Below are positions 18,969 to 33,000 of a stretch of 64,000 bases of DNA, piece by piece. How positions within the stretch are numbered: the stretch's first letter is position 1; every line of letters starts with the position of its first letter. A model generated the notes under the pieces. That model made no database searches. It saw only the letters and a list, made by a program, of their open reading frames with translations, and was not told the origin of the DNA. Position numbers and translations under genes: made by a program. The DNA lies in assembly GCA_963573315.1 (NCBI GenBank), contig OY752152.1:310001-374000 (forward strand). Reading direction: 5' to 3'. This DNA is from Entomortierella parvispora. Taxonomy: Eukaryota > Mortierellomycota > Mortierellomycetes > Mortierellales > Mortierellaceae.

Positions 18969-20533
18969 GATTGAGATGTCTACAATCCGAGTACTATCAA
19001 AGTTAGATCCCTGTCTGGATGCTACACACAGCACCTCGAGAGGTCATTTGGCTTACCTCGGAACTTTTCCTTCGTACAAGATATAGCTTTTGCCTTTGAG
19101 GGCGACTGTAGCGCAGCTGGTTGCCTGTGGGTGAAGAAGACTTGTTAGGAAGAAAGACAAAGTTGGCACTTTGCTCACTCGCCTCACTTACTAACAGTCT
19201 TTAAAACAGGGCGTCGTGGCGGATAGACCGACTTTGGTGACGACAGTGGATGGGGTACTGTTGAAGAAGGAGCTGATAGATGTCGTGATTCGAGGGTTGG
19301 TGAACAGGTGGATGCGAGTGCAAGATAGAGAAAGGTGCAGAGGAGAGCAAGAGTGTGGGAGGAAGGAAAGATATGAAAGCAGGTTCATCGATTCAAATGT
19401 TCTTATGGACCCCTGTGGTCTTTTACTTTTCCCCTCCGTCGAAACAATAGCGGGATGGCGCAAAAAATGTCTATTAACCTTTATTATTTGAAAATATTCA
19501 TTTGTACAAGTTTGACTGTACTCGTTTACCCTTGTTGGGTGAGAGAGGGCTTGTTTGTTTGATCATCATCGGTGAACGACCTACTTGTTTCGTGTATCCC
19601 AAATCGTCCATAACCAAGTCCCATTGGGATGCTCCAAAACGATGTGTTGGAAAGGCCCTTGTCACCTCTTGACGCTCTACGCTTGCCGGTTTGCTCTCCC
19701 ATAGCAGAATAAACGTAATCTCTTGAACCTCGGTGGACTTTTCTATGTTCTCCTAAAGCTCTCTCGTCCTGCTTGGGTGAACCCAGTTGCCATGAACCAG
19801 AGGCAGCGACGACGACGAAGCAGAAGAGTTGTATGTGGCGAAGACAACTCTCCTCAGTCCATGTCCCTCCTATCCTTATATATCTGGGCCCCTCCTTTTC
19901 CGGGACATTGGCCGGACGTTACCAGTACACCACGTCCTGTTCAACGCGCTTCTGATTCAAGGCCAGCAACCTCTCCTGGAACAACAAAACATTCCTCAAT
20001 ATCTTGTGTCAGACGACCAACAACGCTCCATGCATGGTGTTACCACACGAAGGAAAGTTCGCCTCGGCTCCAAATAAGTTGGAATAGCCACTGCCGCTGC
20101 TGCAAGCTGTCGAACTCCAGAACGAGAGTGATATGACTTGGTCAGCTTATCCACCATTATCTCCTCTGTATCGACATATGTAGAGGTCAGTCGCTGGTGT
20201 CGTGCGCAAAAATGAAAGTCCACACGAGGAAATGACCATAAATAAGCGCGATAATTACGTCACCGGAAAGGCATGGGCTGTATGGGCTGTGCAAGTATAA
20301 AAGTGCGTCCCTCGCATGTGTCCCTCTCTCTGTTGCCGTCTCATTGCCCTTGTTCAGCTGCCGAATTGCTGCTTCGCTTTGCTTGCTTGCCTGCCAGCCT
20401 GCTTCCCTTGACCTTGTTTTCTCCTTCTCTTTCTTTCTATCTTTGCCTGTGTCTGCCCTGTGCCTCTGAAACAGATTCATTGCTCTATCTCGTCTCCCCC
20501 CTTCTCTCTATTGTCGTCATCCCAATCTCCACC
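18969..20533. other. Leader of the PIN-Fanzor gene and promoter region of TFIIF alpha
   Basis: On the minus strand, intron-like borders suggest spliced leader exons upstream of 18968 (acceptor just before 18978, donor near 19056, a further acceptor near 19126 and a GTAAGT donor near 19192). One exon (about 19057-19125) reads without stop in all three frames. Between 19500 and 20250 I see nothing recognisable. The last 250 bases form the pyrimidine-rich leader of the TFIIF alpha gene on the plus strand. Confidence 0.45.
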
Positions 20534-22954
20534 ATGTCTTTCCTCGTCAAACGCCCTCCAATTCAATCCAATCGCCAGCAACGGCCCATTGGACTCGGCT
20601 CTAGCGCAGGACACACCAGCAACGGCCCTGCTATCAAGCGCAAGATCGAAAAGCCCGTTCCTCAGCCTCAGCCAGGGACCTACAGAGACTTCAAGCTCGT
20701 CTCCACCTCAAAGGACGTGCTCCATCACGTTATGCGCTTCCATGGCAACAAGGACGTCAACCCCACCGCATTCAATGCTCCCGTCAAGCTGAACCGCAAG
20801 CGCAACGAGAACACGGGTTATTATCGCGGATACAACTACTACAATAGCAACAACCCTCGCGCCGGTTTCAACAATCAAATGAACAAGGAGAATCAATCAA
20901 CCGCCAACGCTGCGGGCGGAGGAGATGCGGCAGCAGGAACCGCAGGAGCTGCAGGAGCCCCCGGCGACGAGAAGAAGCCCACAGGCGCTGATACGACCCT
21001 GATCGCACCCTATGGAGGCGGAGTACGTAACAAGCAAATGTTGTTCAAGAAGCGAACCCGTCAGATCTATCTCGCCAACGAGGATGAGCGCAAGAAAAAG
21101 GAGATTGAATCTGCGCCTTGGGTAGTGGAGGACTATGATCACCAAAATAGTTTTACGGGACAGCTTGAAGGAGGTCAGCACGCCAACTACGTTCTTTTTG
21201 TCTTTGCAGAGGATGGATTCAAGGTTGTACCGGCAGACAAATGGTACAAGTTTAGCTCAAAGCTCCAATACGCCACGTTGACAGCCGAGGAAGCCGAGGA
21301 GCAGGTATGCAGATGTAGACCGGCTTTGAAAACGTTGCTGGGAGGACTGAAATACAATACGGTTGGCGGGTTTCCTACTGTACTAACTGAGAGTCACTTG
21401 CACGTTCCCGTTATTAGTATCAAAAGTCACAAAAACAGAATAACAGCATTCGCTGGCTCATGCGGTCAAAGAAGGCAAAAGTGGAGGATGGCGAGGACGG
21501 CGGCGAGGACGAGGCAGAGGGGGAGCAGTTTATGGCTGTTGATCACGAAGATGAGGCGGGGTAAGTGTTTACTTGTGCTAAAACCCATGCCACTATGCAT
21601 CAATTATGGCGTCTAATCGGGGGTTCTTTTTTTTATTCAATTATAGATACGATGAGGATGAAGCCAAGGAGAGAAAGCGCAAGCGTGGAAAACATGGCGA
21701 TGCGGACGAAATGGACTTTGATGAAGATTGGCAGGATGATGAAGAAGCCCCAGCAGATATGCCAGGCTTTGATGACGATGCGAAAGATGATGTATGTAGC
21801 TGGATTAAACGTCTCATGGACTTGATCGAAAGGCATTGGTGCTTAACATATCTATTTCCTTGACTAAATAGCCCCGAAGAAAGCCCGGTGCTTCTGCCAT
21901 GGATAGTGACGAGGATGAAGACGAAGAGGAGAAGAAGGGCTTGACGGAAACAGGCAAGCAAATCAAAAAGGCATTACTCAAACACCAGAAGACAAGAGTA
22001 TATGCTAGTGACGACGAGAAGGATCCGTACGCCAGTGTAAGATATTGCCGAAGAAGTATTTTTTTTATATTGGCTTACTTTGGTTGTAGATATTCCATTA
22101 TTAAGACTGGCGGTTTTTACTTTTCTATGATTGTAGGACAAAGATTCTTCAGATTCAGACTTGGATGAGATTGACAAGGAAAAGGAGGGCAATAACGTCA
22201 AGGAAGAAGAAGAACTGCGTTTGCAGGATCTCACAAAGACAAAAAAGAAGGCAGCGAGCAACACAAAAAACGCCCCATTGATTGCCAAGAAAGCGAATGC
22301 GACTTCCAAGCCCTCACCCAAACCAGTCAGCGCCAAGGTTATGAAGCCCAAGGTGCCTATGCCCAACCCAAGAAATGCCAGTGCTGGTCTCCAGTCAAAT
22401 GGAAAGGGGGCGGTCTCTCCTGCTGCAGCATCGTCATCATCTTCATCAAGTGCCGGGCGGGCTCACAGCCCAACACCCGTAGCAGGAGCTCGTTCTGTTT
22501 CTCCACCAGCAGCTTCGTCTGGTCGCTCGAGTTCCCCAGGAGCACAAACAGGATCAGACAAGAAGCGTCGCAAAATCGAAGGCGCGTCGGGCGAGACTAG
22601 CGATGATGGTGCACTCAAAAAACAGAACCAAGCGTCGGGATCTGGCGCTGTGTCTGTTGGAGATGGTATTTTGATATTGTTTTCTTGTGTGTTTGTGTCA
22701 CGACCTGTTTTTTGAGACACGGTATTGAACTATTTTTTGTTACCATTTGCTTTGGAATAGATTCTATGCTCATCACAGAGTCCGAAGTGGTGTCGTTGCT
22801 GAAGAGCCGACCTCAGATGACGACACGCGATCTCATTAATGATCTGAAGCGCAAGCTTCGAAAGGAACCACGCAACAAGAGCATCCTCGCCCAGATTGTG
22901 AAGAAGGTAGCGTCGTCCCAAGACGGCATCCTCAACCTAAAGGAGGGTTTTTGA
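20534..22954 (+). CDS. TFG1: Transcription initiation factor IIF subunit alpha (RAP74/Tfg1)
   Basis: Six exons: 20534-21304, 21439-21560, 21647-21791, 21872-22036, 22137-22665 and 22761-22954, in frame throughout, giving 641 aa. TFIIF binds RNA polymerase II, stabilises the preinitiation complex and assists start-site selection. The N-terminal dimerisation domain (about 185-257) has the FTGQLEGGQHANYVLFVF and GFKVVPADKWYKF motifs and ends in TAEEAEEQ. A long acidic/basic central region rich in S, K, D and E follows, as in all RAP74 proteins. The last 60 residues form the winged-helix domain (TESEVVSLLKSRP to ILNLKEGF) that contacts the FCP1/CTD phosphatase in homologues. The first ATG after a pyrimidine-rich leader was taken as start; the frame continues upstream without an ATG in good context. 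The first intron's acceptor is the least certain junction. Confidence 0.9.
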
Positions 22955-23100
22955 AAGAACTCCTTGCTTCTTTTGATTCCATTTTTGCGCCGATCTACCC
23001 CTTAAAAAGACAGTTGTTTGACAATAAACCAAAAAGACGCGACAAAACACTTCGAACTTGACCCCCTTCCTTGTTCTTCTTTCTCGATTCGATTGGCTTG

Positions 23101-26100
23101 ATGGTCTACGTCAACAACTTGCAGGAGATGAGGCGCGAACTCGCCCTGAGGTTCCCCCACATTACCTCTCTCTGCCCAGGACGCGCTGATGGTCTAGATG
23201 CCAACAAGCAGAATGATGCCAACAATGGCCCTAATCTCCGAGGCGCGTTTGAGCCTTGTGCATTGGAGGCGCCCGACAAATACATCTTTGGAAAACAATC
23301 ACCTTGGCGGGACTCTGTGTCTGTGGCTCCATCTCGGACTCTTCCTGCCAGACCTGCTAGTCCAATTGTCAGCTTGGTGAACCATGTAACTGCTCTGAAC
23401 GATTCACAGGCCCTGAAATGAGGAGACTTTGTGACTAACTTGTCCTTCTTTCTCTTTCTTGACGAACGTGTGCGCCAAGAATTCGAACGTTGGTTCAAGG
23501 AATACAGGAGACAATTCAAGCGTTAGGACTTCATTCGAAACAGGGCCCGTGTCGTCGTCATGGCACAATCTTCCTTCAGCGCGGCCTACTCCTATGGACT
23601 CTGTGCCAACTGCGGCGATGTCGCGTGTAAGAACGGTACAATCTCCAGCTTTGCCTATAGTGAAAGAGACTAGCGACTCTAATATCAGCAACTCGAGAAA
23701 TGAGGAGCAGGTACATCTTCGTCAGAGAAATCCATTCGCCCACATTCGGTTCTTTGAAATCAGGATGAATTTGAACTGACCTTTTTCGGCGCTCCGCGCC
23801 ACCAATTTATAGTCCACGAATATGAGCAGGCGTGCCCAGCCCACTCCTACAGTTTCCTCCCCAATCGAGGATGTCAACGGTCTCGGTGATGATATATCAC
23901 TGGATGAATTGGAGGCACTAGCACGATCCGCTTTGGAGGAACGCCAACGCCTCAGCGACGAATATATGAGTCGCGATGAAGCAGGGGAAGATGTCTCTGC
24001 CATCAAAGAGCAACGGCGACTTATGGGCATAAGAGTCACCTCCCTTCAGGAGCAACTGAGGATCAGAAAGGAGGCTTTGGCAAGGAAGGGTGACTATTCC
24101 AGCGGGACCGGGGTTGCCACTCGTGGATCTCCTCAGCCAATGATCTGGGGCGGAGGACTTGAAAACCAAAACTCAAGCAACTCTGGTAACACTAGCTACA
24201 CCAACTACACTATAAATACCAGCAGCAGCGGGAACAGCAGCAGGTTCGACAGATCTTCTCCAAGTCATCTTGGATCGAATTCCGTCTCTGGCTTCGGAGG
24301 CAGACCACTGAACTCTGTTGCAGCCAACTCGGTAGCCAACCCATATTCAACAAGTAGCACAGGCAGAATCTCGCCAATGGCGCCTTCGTCAACTGCACAT
24401 TCAACATCCGCCGGTCATGAATCTTCAGGGGAGCGTTACCCATGGTCTCGCCGGGTCAGAGTGGCATTGCGAGAGCGCTTTGGATTACAAGAGTTCCGTC
24501 CCAACCAACTGGCAGCTATCGATGCCACCTTGTCTGGACAGGATGTCTTTGTCTTGATGCCGACTGGAGGAGGAAAGTCTCTCTGCTACCAATTGCCTGC
24601 AACAATTGGTAATGGGTATACAAGCGATGCCCCGTCAGGAGTCACGATTGTTATCTCACCTCTCATTAGTTTGATGCAGGATCAAGTAATGCATCTCATT
24701 GAAAAGGGTCTTCCTGCAGTCATCCTCCATGGTAACCTTGAGGCAGATCTACGACGGTCTATTTTCGCAGAGCTGGACAAGGAGGTACCGATGGTCAAGA
24801 TGGTGTATATGACTCCCGAAATGCTGTATCGGAGTCAACAGGCCCAATCTGCTCTGCATCGTCTTCATTCTCGTGGACTGCTCGCTAGATTTGTGATCGA
24901 TGAGGCTCACTGCCTGAGTCAATGGGGACACGATTTCCGACCTGACTACAAGGAACTTGGGCAACTCAAACTGACCTATCCAGGCGTCCCGCTCATGGCT
25001 CTGACAGCGACGGCAAATGCCAAGGTGCAGCAGGACGTACTGGTGAATTTGCGGATGCAAAACTGTTTGGTGCTGAAGCAGTCTTTCAACCGAAAAAACC
25101 TGTACTACGAAGTTCGACCAAAGACGGGACAAATCCACGCCGATATTCATTCGTTTATCACAGCATCACATCCAGGAGCCTGCGGCATCATTTACTGCAC
25201 TAGCAAGCGAGCTTGCGAGGAGATGGCAGACAAGCTCCGGAACGAGTATAGGCTCAGTGCACAACATTACCATGCGGGACTCGACAAATCGGACCGAATT
25301 GCTATTCAAAAGTCGTGGCAGGAGGGTGCGACGCATATTATCGTTGCTACTGTTGCATTTGGAATGGGTATCGATAAGCCCAACGTGCGGTTTGTCATTC
25401 ACCATTCGTTGCCACAGTCGGTAGAGGGATACTATCAGGAAACTGGACGTGCAGGCCGTGACGGCGACAATGCGCAGTGCGTCCTTTACTACAACTACGG
25501 CGACAAAAAGACAATCGATTTTATGATTGAAAAGGGCGAAGGAAGCTGGGAGACAAAGCAGCGCCAGAAAGATAATCTCAAACAGATGATCATGTATTGC
25601 GAAAACAAGATGGATTGTCGGCGTGCACAGGTTCTGGCTTATTTTGGAGAATCCTTCACGCCCGACCAGTGTGCCAACACCTGCGACAATTGCAAAAGAG
25701 CGCAAAAGTTTGAGCTCAAGAATGTCACCACGGAAGCGAAGGCAATGGTCGGACTCGTGCGGCGACTGGTCTACAGAGAGGATTTGAACATGAGAATGAA
25801 CATGTACAACTACAGGTCACGACAGGATACAACGCGATACACGCTTTTGTATTTAGTTGATTTGTTCAGAGGCGCCAAACACAAACGTATCTTGGATCTT
25901 GGTCATGATCGACTGGAGGGATATGGTGTTGGAAAGCATTGGCCAAGAACAGATGCCGAGAGGATCGCAAGGTTGTTGGTATCCAAGAAAATTCTGGAGG
26001 AGCGCGTCGAGATGACAGCACAGCATTTTGCTAGTTATGTGTATATCGGTCCAAATGCCCCCGATGTCGTGAACGGGAAGCTCGAGGTCACAATACCATT

Positions 26101-26657
26101 TGCAGTTGGGGTAAGTGCGTGTCAGCTTTTGTGGCTCTTGTTTGTAATAACGATTGGTTGCGTCCGTAGACAGAATTTTATCTAACTGTCTTCTACTCCG
26201 TTGGAAATAATAGAATACCAGCATCTCAGCGGTGACAAAGAGAAAAGCCAAAAAAACAGAGGTCATCACAGAAGGCAGCGTATCAGGCTCTTCCTCATCA
26301 TCGAAAGGTGCTGGTTCACGGGTGGCAAGGGCGACAAAGACCACTCGTATTACCACAACTGTTTTGAGGGAGGAAAGTGATGTGGATGCTATTGCGGATG
26401 CACTCAATGACGATGACTCGATGATGGGCTGGGACGACGATGAACTTATGGCGGACCAAGCTGACCCAGAGCTAGCCGCTGTGGATGACTATGATGATGA
26501 TTTCCGGCAAGATTTGTCCCGGTTTGCTGCTCCGACAACAAGAGGAGGACGGGAAGATGTCGAGAGTGCGGAGGAAGATGAGTTTTACGACGCCAACGAT
26601 TTCGATTCTGACGAGCATGAGCCGCCGCAGGCCAGCCGCAAGCGTGGACGTTATTGA
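23101..26657 (+). CDS. SGS1: RecQ-family DNA helicase (BLM/Sgs1/Rqh1 type)
   Basis: Four exons, 23101-23385, 23480-23710, 23813-26110 and 26214-26657, give 1,085 aa. RecQ helicases unwind 3'-to-5' and, with topoisomerase III, dissolve recombination intermediates. The N-terminal 370 residues are Ser/Asn-rich and probably disordered. The helicase core carries motif 0 ([11 protein letters not shown]), Walker A MPTGGGKS (K427), DEAH (535-538), the LTATAN motif and [10 protein letters not shown]. The RecQ zinc-binding subdomain follows (cysteines in YCENKMDC and CANTCDNC), then an RQC winged helix ending near VTIPFAVG. The tail is acidic and ends in an RKRGRY basic patch. No HRDC domain is visible after the RQC, unlike Sgs1 and Rqh1. 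The helicase exon is certain; the first two exons rest on splice signals and phase only. The gene lies between TFIIF alpha and ECM29 on the same strand. Confidence 0.88.
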
Positions 26658-27045
26658 ACAGCTATGCCATTCCCGTGGGCTGGAGCTGCGTGTTCTACTG
26701 TTATACCGTCCTTCGAAAGTATAGACAAAAAGAAAGAATAAAATAGCATCATTGCATTGCAGCACACAGTCACGGTGGACGCGCACTTCTGGACGCGCGT
26801 CGCGCGACGCGGATGAACCGGACTGAAATGTTGTGGATCGCATGATGCAGGCTGGATGAATGACCTTCGTCTCTTCTGCTCCTTCCCCTCCCCTTCATTA
26901 CTTTCCTCCCTTTGTCCTTTTCCTGTCTTGTCCCCTTCACCAGCCCCTGCCCCCCGTCCTCTCTCCCTCCTTTCCTTTCTACTACTCCTTCTCTCCCCGG
27001 CAATCTCTCATCGTCCCCATCAGCAACAGCATCTCTATCAGCATC
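26658..27045. other. Intergenic region between the RecQ gene and ECM29
   Basis: It holds the 3' end of the helicase transcript (AATAAA near 26738) and a pyrimidine-rich leader before the ECM29 start. No gene is seen. Confidence 0.6.
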
Positions 27046-30000
27046 ATGGCCGACAAAGATCTGCGTAAATTCATCTTGTCACATTCCGCACCAGCACAAC
27101 ACTGGTACTCGGCGCTCAGCATCATTCGCCAAGAAACTGACATTATTTTTTGTTCATTTGGCTGTCCCCCCTCGCAGAATTGCTGGACAATGTCGAGCTC
27201 AGATTCGCATTGGCGGAAACTGACGCCCAGCTGGAAAAAACCCTTGCGACCTTCCTCTGTCCAGTCTTGTTGAAACTGGCCAGTCCCGTAGAAGCCGTTC
27301 GAGCAAAAGTAACCCCACCTTCTCAGTACCATGGATGGGACCCATTGTAAGCTCTTTGAGCATAGCATAACCTGTTGTCCTTATCCACTAGGTCGTTGGC
27401 ATTTTGACGCATATTAACAAGCGGATCAGGCCCAAACCCACGATCAAACTCCCGTTAACACCCTTGCTTCAGCAATTCTCGGACAATGGCTCAGTGCTGG
27501 TCAAAAACTTTACGCTGATCTACGTCGAGCTTGGATTTGAGAGGGTTGAGCTGGATGTGAGTTTCATTTACTTTGTTGTCGATCGTATTCCTGAAGTCGA
27601 GTTACAATCCGACTGACCCGATTTTCCTCTATGCATGAAAAACAGGAAAAAGTGGCTTCCCTCCCAAAGTTGATCAAAGGGATCTCTCAACGACCGGTTG
27701 CACAGCAAACAACAATTGTGCACATGGTCCTCCCTGTAAGCGGAAATGCAAAACCATGTCCGCGCATTCTTTCAGTCCGATCTTCAGGGCGACTAATCAC
27801 AGCCTTTTCCTGATCCTAGGCATTGGCGCTTATCAAACAGCATAACGAAGACAACACGACCTCGGACCCATACGAGTTTTTGACCCACCCCGCAGATGCT
27901 ATCTGCATTCTCATTCGTATGCAGGATGTGCTCCTTTACCGCCAACCTACTGTCGCCGCTCCTATTGGACATAGCCACTCTGCCAGTGATTCAGGACCAT
28001 CTAGGTAAAAAGACAGTCGGGGCATCAGAGCCTGTTCGCACCAGTGAAAGTCCAGCATCCATTGCCATACCCTAACTTCGATCTACACTGTTAGTCCCTT
28101 GACAGGAGCAACACCTGCTGCATCAACAACACCTACTTTGGTGACTCCTGACGGAATGAGTCCTCAGTCTGTTCTTAACACCACTTATAATGGAAAGGCC
28201 ACTTGGGCTAACTCTAGCGAGCTCAGGAATATCAAGGTGAGTGCGAATGAGCTGTATAGGAAATGTTGAATTTATCTTTTGATGGGTACTGACATCATAC
28301 CTCGCAACCAGACGGGAGCACTTCGTTTTGTCTGTTCGACAACCGCATTTCCAGATGCATTGCCACTGCCAGTTCAATTGGAACGGTTTATTGCCATGCT
28401 TGCGGCTACAGGGGATTCGTACTATGAAGCTTCTAGCATGGGCGAGGACGGTTTGAAGCGGACTAAATTGCCAGACTTGGAGGATAAGCTTGTCGTGGAC
28501 CGACTTTTTCAAATGTTTCAAGGATCTAACAGAGGAAAGCCAGTTCCAGGTACGATAACTTCTTCCCCTTCTCCACGGGACTCCAAATCTGACAGAGATC
28601 CTGAACAACATCTGCTTTTTGTATGTAGGTCAAGAAACCATCTTCCGACAGCCCAGTTCGAATGTTGTTAAACTGAAAATCATGGGATATCTCTCCAAGT
28701 CGAAAACTGCAGCAGAGTCGTTCCCTTCCGCACTTCAAGTTTCATTTGACTGCCTCTATGGACCAAAAACAAACACCAAACTTGTCATGGCAGGGATGGC
28801 CTTTGTGCAATGGATGGCTAGAATGAGCTCCGAGGCAGCTTTGGCGCCCATCGCGCCAGTACTTGTATCGGGATTGCTGAAATACACTCGGGAGAATGAA
28901 GAGGCCAGAGGACTAGGTTCGCCTTCATACCACGCAGGATGTTATATTTTTGATATATCGCAGACATATTCTAACTTTCCGATGGCCAATCTCATATACA
29001 ACAATAGAGAGTGATGCTGCGAAAGGATTCGCATATGTGGCCATTAGCTTGATCTCGAAGAGAAGTAAGATCTGTTGATGAAACGTCACGACTATTCTCG
29101 AATGATGTTTACTCTGAATTCTGACACGACTATGCAGTCCCAAGCATTTTTAGAAAAGATTTGTCCATTGTAGAGGGATTTTTTGAGCAATTGGCAACCC
29201 AACCCCCCAATGTGAAAACATATATTCAAGAGGCAATTTGCACAATGTTGGATGCATTCCAGCCGCTGAAAGAATGGGCAACGGAAGATGACATTGCCAG
29301 AATTGTAGCCATGATCGAACTCAACATGGGCAAGGCAAGTCGAATATTTTTTAATCTGGCATAAAAGTTTTTGCGTCCTAACCAGAGTCTCCCCTTTTAG
29401 GATGAACACCAAGCCCGTTTTTGTGCCGTCAAATACGCAACCGGTCTCTTTGACTTCTCGGATATCTCCTCGAAATATATTTGCTTGATGACTATTGCGG
29501 ATGAAAAGCTGGAGATTCGCGAGGAAGCAAAGAGAGGGTTGACGTTCCCAACCGCAAGCACCCTCTCGGAGAACACTTCCGCTGGTGGTAGACCCATTCT
29601 TCCAGACTTTATCAAGCTGGTGGACACGATTAACTCGAAATCAAGGACCTTGCAGAACCGTACGGATGAGGTTCACACAAAGCCCACTTTCGGGAAGGCC
29701 TTCATCATGGGATTCCCTTCCGAGGTTTTTATCCACATCCTGGAGTTTTTCCGGCGATTGCTGATTACCAGTGCGGATCCAGATGTCATCATCGAGGAGT
29801 CGTCGAATGAGTATGAACTGCAACAGTTTGTCTTCACACCAGAGACTAGAAGAAGAGTCAAGGGGTGGCTCAAGGAGATGTGGGACAAGGACAATCAGAT
29901 CGATAATGATCAAAAGACATTGACGAGTTACATTTCGTTCCTCGAGATTGCCCTGAATCATCAAGGGCCACTCGGTAAGCAGTAGTGGATCAAATTGTGG

Positions 30001-33000
30001 TTCGATCTATGTACTTCTTAACGCTCACCATATATCCTCTATGTTGTTCACGTAGACAAAAATCTGCACTCCACAGCTTTAACTTGCTTGCTGGAGCTAT
30101 TTTCACTTGCGCCTAGTAGCCTGTCTCAACAGTATTCTCACCGCCTGAACTGGTTCAAGGTATGCTGAGAAGATATGTTCTCCTATTCCAGAGTGCGACC
30201 TTAGATGTTGACATCCAGCTATTCAACTGTTATTAGCCTTATATCGGGTCTCCTAAAATCGAGTCTCGTCAAGCTGTTGCTCATATTATCGGTATTGTTG
30301 CAACGGACCATTTGGGAGAGGCAAACCCACAGAGACAGGTTTTCCAACAATTCTTTGGGGATTTGTTGACCATGATCAAGGATACGACCAAGCAGGTACG
30401 CCATTTTGAGTGAAGTTTTGCCTTTGTAGTGATGTACTTAACAGTCATGCTCACTATACTCCATAATTTTACATATAGACCACAGCTGAGCAGCGACACG
30501 GTAGTATTTTGGCAGTTGGTTACATTCTTGGAAGACTCTTGTATCGATACTCCGACAACGCGTTCCAAATCATCCCTCGATCTGAGTTTGAGGAGGTCGT
30601 CCAATTGATTGTGGGAGACTTGGACTCGAAACAGAACCTTTTTGTCAGTAGTGCGTGTATTGCACTGGGCGAGATTGGCCGCTATGGTGTCATTCCTGGA
30701 CCACATCCCGAGAAAGATGTTGAAAAACTCATCGCCACTGCCAGGGATACAAAGGACATCAAAACACAGGAGTATGCCATTGCCTCACTAGGCCACATCG
30801 GCGTGGGTAACCCTTCAAACGCCCAAGAGATATTGAAATTCTTTTATGACTTTGGACCCAAGCAGACAAAGCAGACAGAGGTCAACTTTACAATTGGAGA
30901 GGCTATTGCTTGCATTGGCGCTGGTTGGCAGTGTACTGCAATGGATGTCTTTGCCGATGTGGCAGATCAGGAGCCGACCAAGCTGAATGTTACGGATGAT
31001 GTCATGGACTCTATCCTGTCTACGATTTTGAACGAGATGGCACCTTCACCAAAGGCTGCGACCAAGAAGGCAGCTTGCATTTGGTTGCTTTCTCTTGTCA
31101 AATTCTGCTCCACTCACCCAAGTGTGAAGGTAAGAAATTTCAATGATCAGACTCAAGCATTGTATCATAGCAGCCTTGATTTGTTTGCTGATTCTCACTT
31201 TATTATGTGACAATAGCTACAACTTCCCAGACTTCATTCAGTGTTCTCAAGCCTGCTCTCGGATCGGGATGGTATTGAAATATCTCTTTAACAAATACAC
31301 ACGCAAGACCGGCTAGAGAGCCTGGAAGAAGACTAACCGTCGTCAACGTTTTATTTGGTTAGAACTGACACAAGAGATTGCGTCCAAGGGAATCGGTTTG
31401 GTGTATGAGTTGGGTGACCAATCTATCAGGAGCCAGCTTGTCGGATCATTGGTTGGCATGTTTGGAGAGGGCAAAAAGGCCACTCAAAAGATTACTGGCG
31501 ACACGGAGCTCTTCGATAGTAATGCCCTTGGCCAGGCTCCAGATGGATCGTCTCTGTCGACTTACCAGTCCATCTTGTCCTTGGCCAGTGATATGAATCA
31601 GCCCGAGTTAGTGTATAAGTTCATGCACCTTGCGAGTCACAACTCAATGTGGCAGTCCAGAAAGGGAGCGGCATTTGGGTTCTCGTCGATCGTTTCGCAA
31701 GCTGAGGCAGAGTTGAAGCCCCATTTGGCGACTCTAATCCCTCGACTTTACCGTTACCAATACGACCCCAACCCCAAGGTTAACGAGGCAATGACGAGTA
31801 TTTGGCGAGCTCTTGTGAAGGAGCCCAAGAAAGCTGTTCAGGAGTACTTTGATGTCATTATTCGTGATCTCTTGGAGGGTATGGGAGCTCGTGCCTGGCG
31901 CACTCGCGAATCTAGGTATTTTATTCTTACTGTTGCCACTCTAGGTATACTCTTGATATCAAACCAATTAATTGTACTAACCGCTCTTCATTTTTTGTTC
32001 GAAACAGTTGCTCGGCCATGGCAGATCTGCTCCAGGGGCGTTCAGTGGAAGAAATTGAAAAATACCTCGAAAATATCTGGACAATGTCTTTCCGAGCTCT
32101 TGATGACATCAAGGAAAGTGTGCGTCTTGCAGCTTTCAAGACCTGCAGAGCGTTGACACTCATGACCGTCAAGTACTGTGATCCCAAGAACGTGACCGCG
32201 GCCGAGGGTCAGAGAGTGCTTGATATCATGGTGCCCTTTTTGGTTCAAAAGGGACTTTTATCTAGCGCTGAAGAGGTCTCCAAATTCAGTTTGACCACGA
32301 TCCTCAAGATCTGCAAGCAAGCAGGACCACTTCTTCGGTCGCATATCCCGTTGATTGTTGGTGCTCTCTTGGAGGGCCTGACTTCGATGGAGCCACAAAT
32401 GATGAGTACGTTCCAAGTTTTGGGCTGATTCATCTCGAATGTTGGAGGCTCGTCTTCAGGTGAGCTAACATTGTCCGTTTGTTGTCTAGATTACTTGAGC
32501 TTCCACACTGAGAAATACCAAGTCTCTCAAGAGCAGCTGGAAAGCACCCGATTGAATGCAGCCAAGCTGTCGCCTATGGTAAGTAATTTGCTCCGACGTT
32601 CATTTATGACTGTAATGTTCTTGCTTAAATTTAACAAGTATCGATCTTGATCCATAATCTAGATGGAGGGTATCGAGGCGTGTATCGAGAATATCGATGA
32701 CTCTGTCATGAACGAGCTCTCTGTTCAGCTGTCGACTATGATCAGAAAGGCAGTGGGACTCCCTACAAAGGTAAGATGATGCCCAGCGTGCTTCACTGAG
32801 ATCGACAACAAGAACTTGATATCTAATACAATGTTTTCTACTTAATATTAGGCGGGATGTGCTCATTTACTCGTGTCCATTTGCATCAAGAAACCAGCTA
32901 TTATGAGACCGTACAGCGATGCCATTCTTAAGACGCTTGGAGCAGCTCTCAAGGACAGATCACCAGCAGTCAGAAAATCCTACGCAGTCGCGGTAGGGTA

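Noticed and set aside
20273-20533. 87-codon N-terminal extension of the TFIIF alpha frame
   Set aside because: It reads through a pyrimidine-rich leader, is hydrophobic and unlike any RAP74 N-terminus; the ATG at 20534 gives the expected MSFLVKRP-type start.
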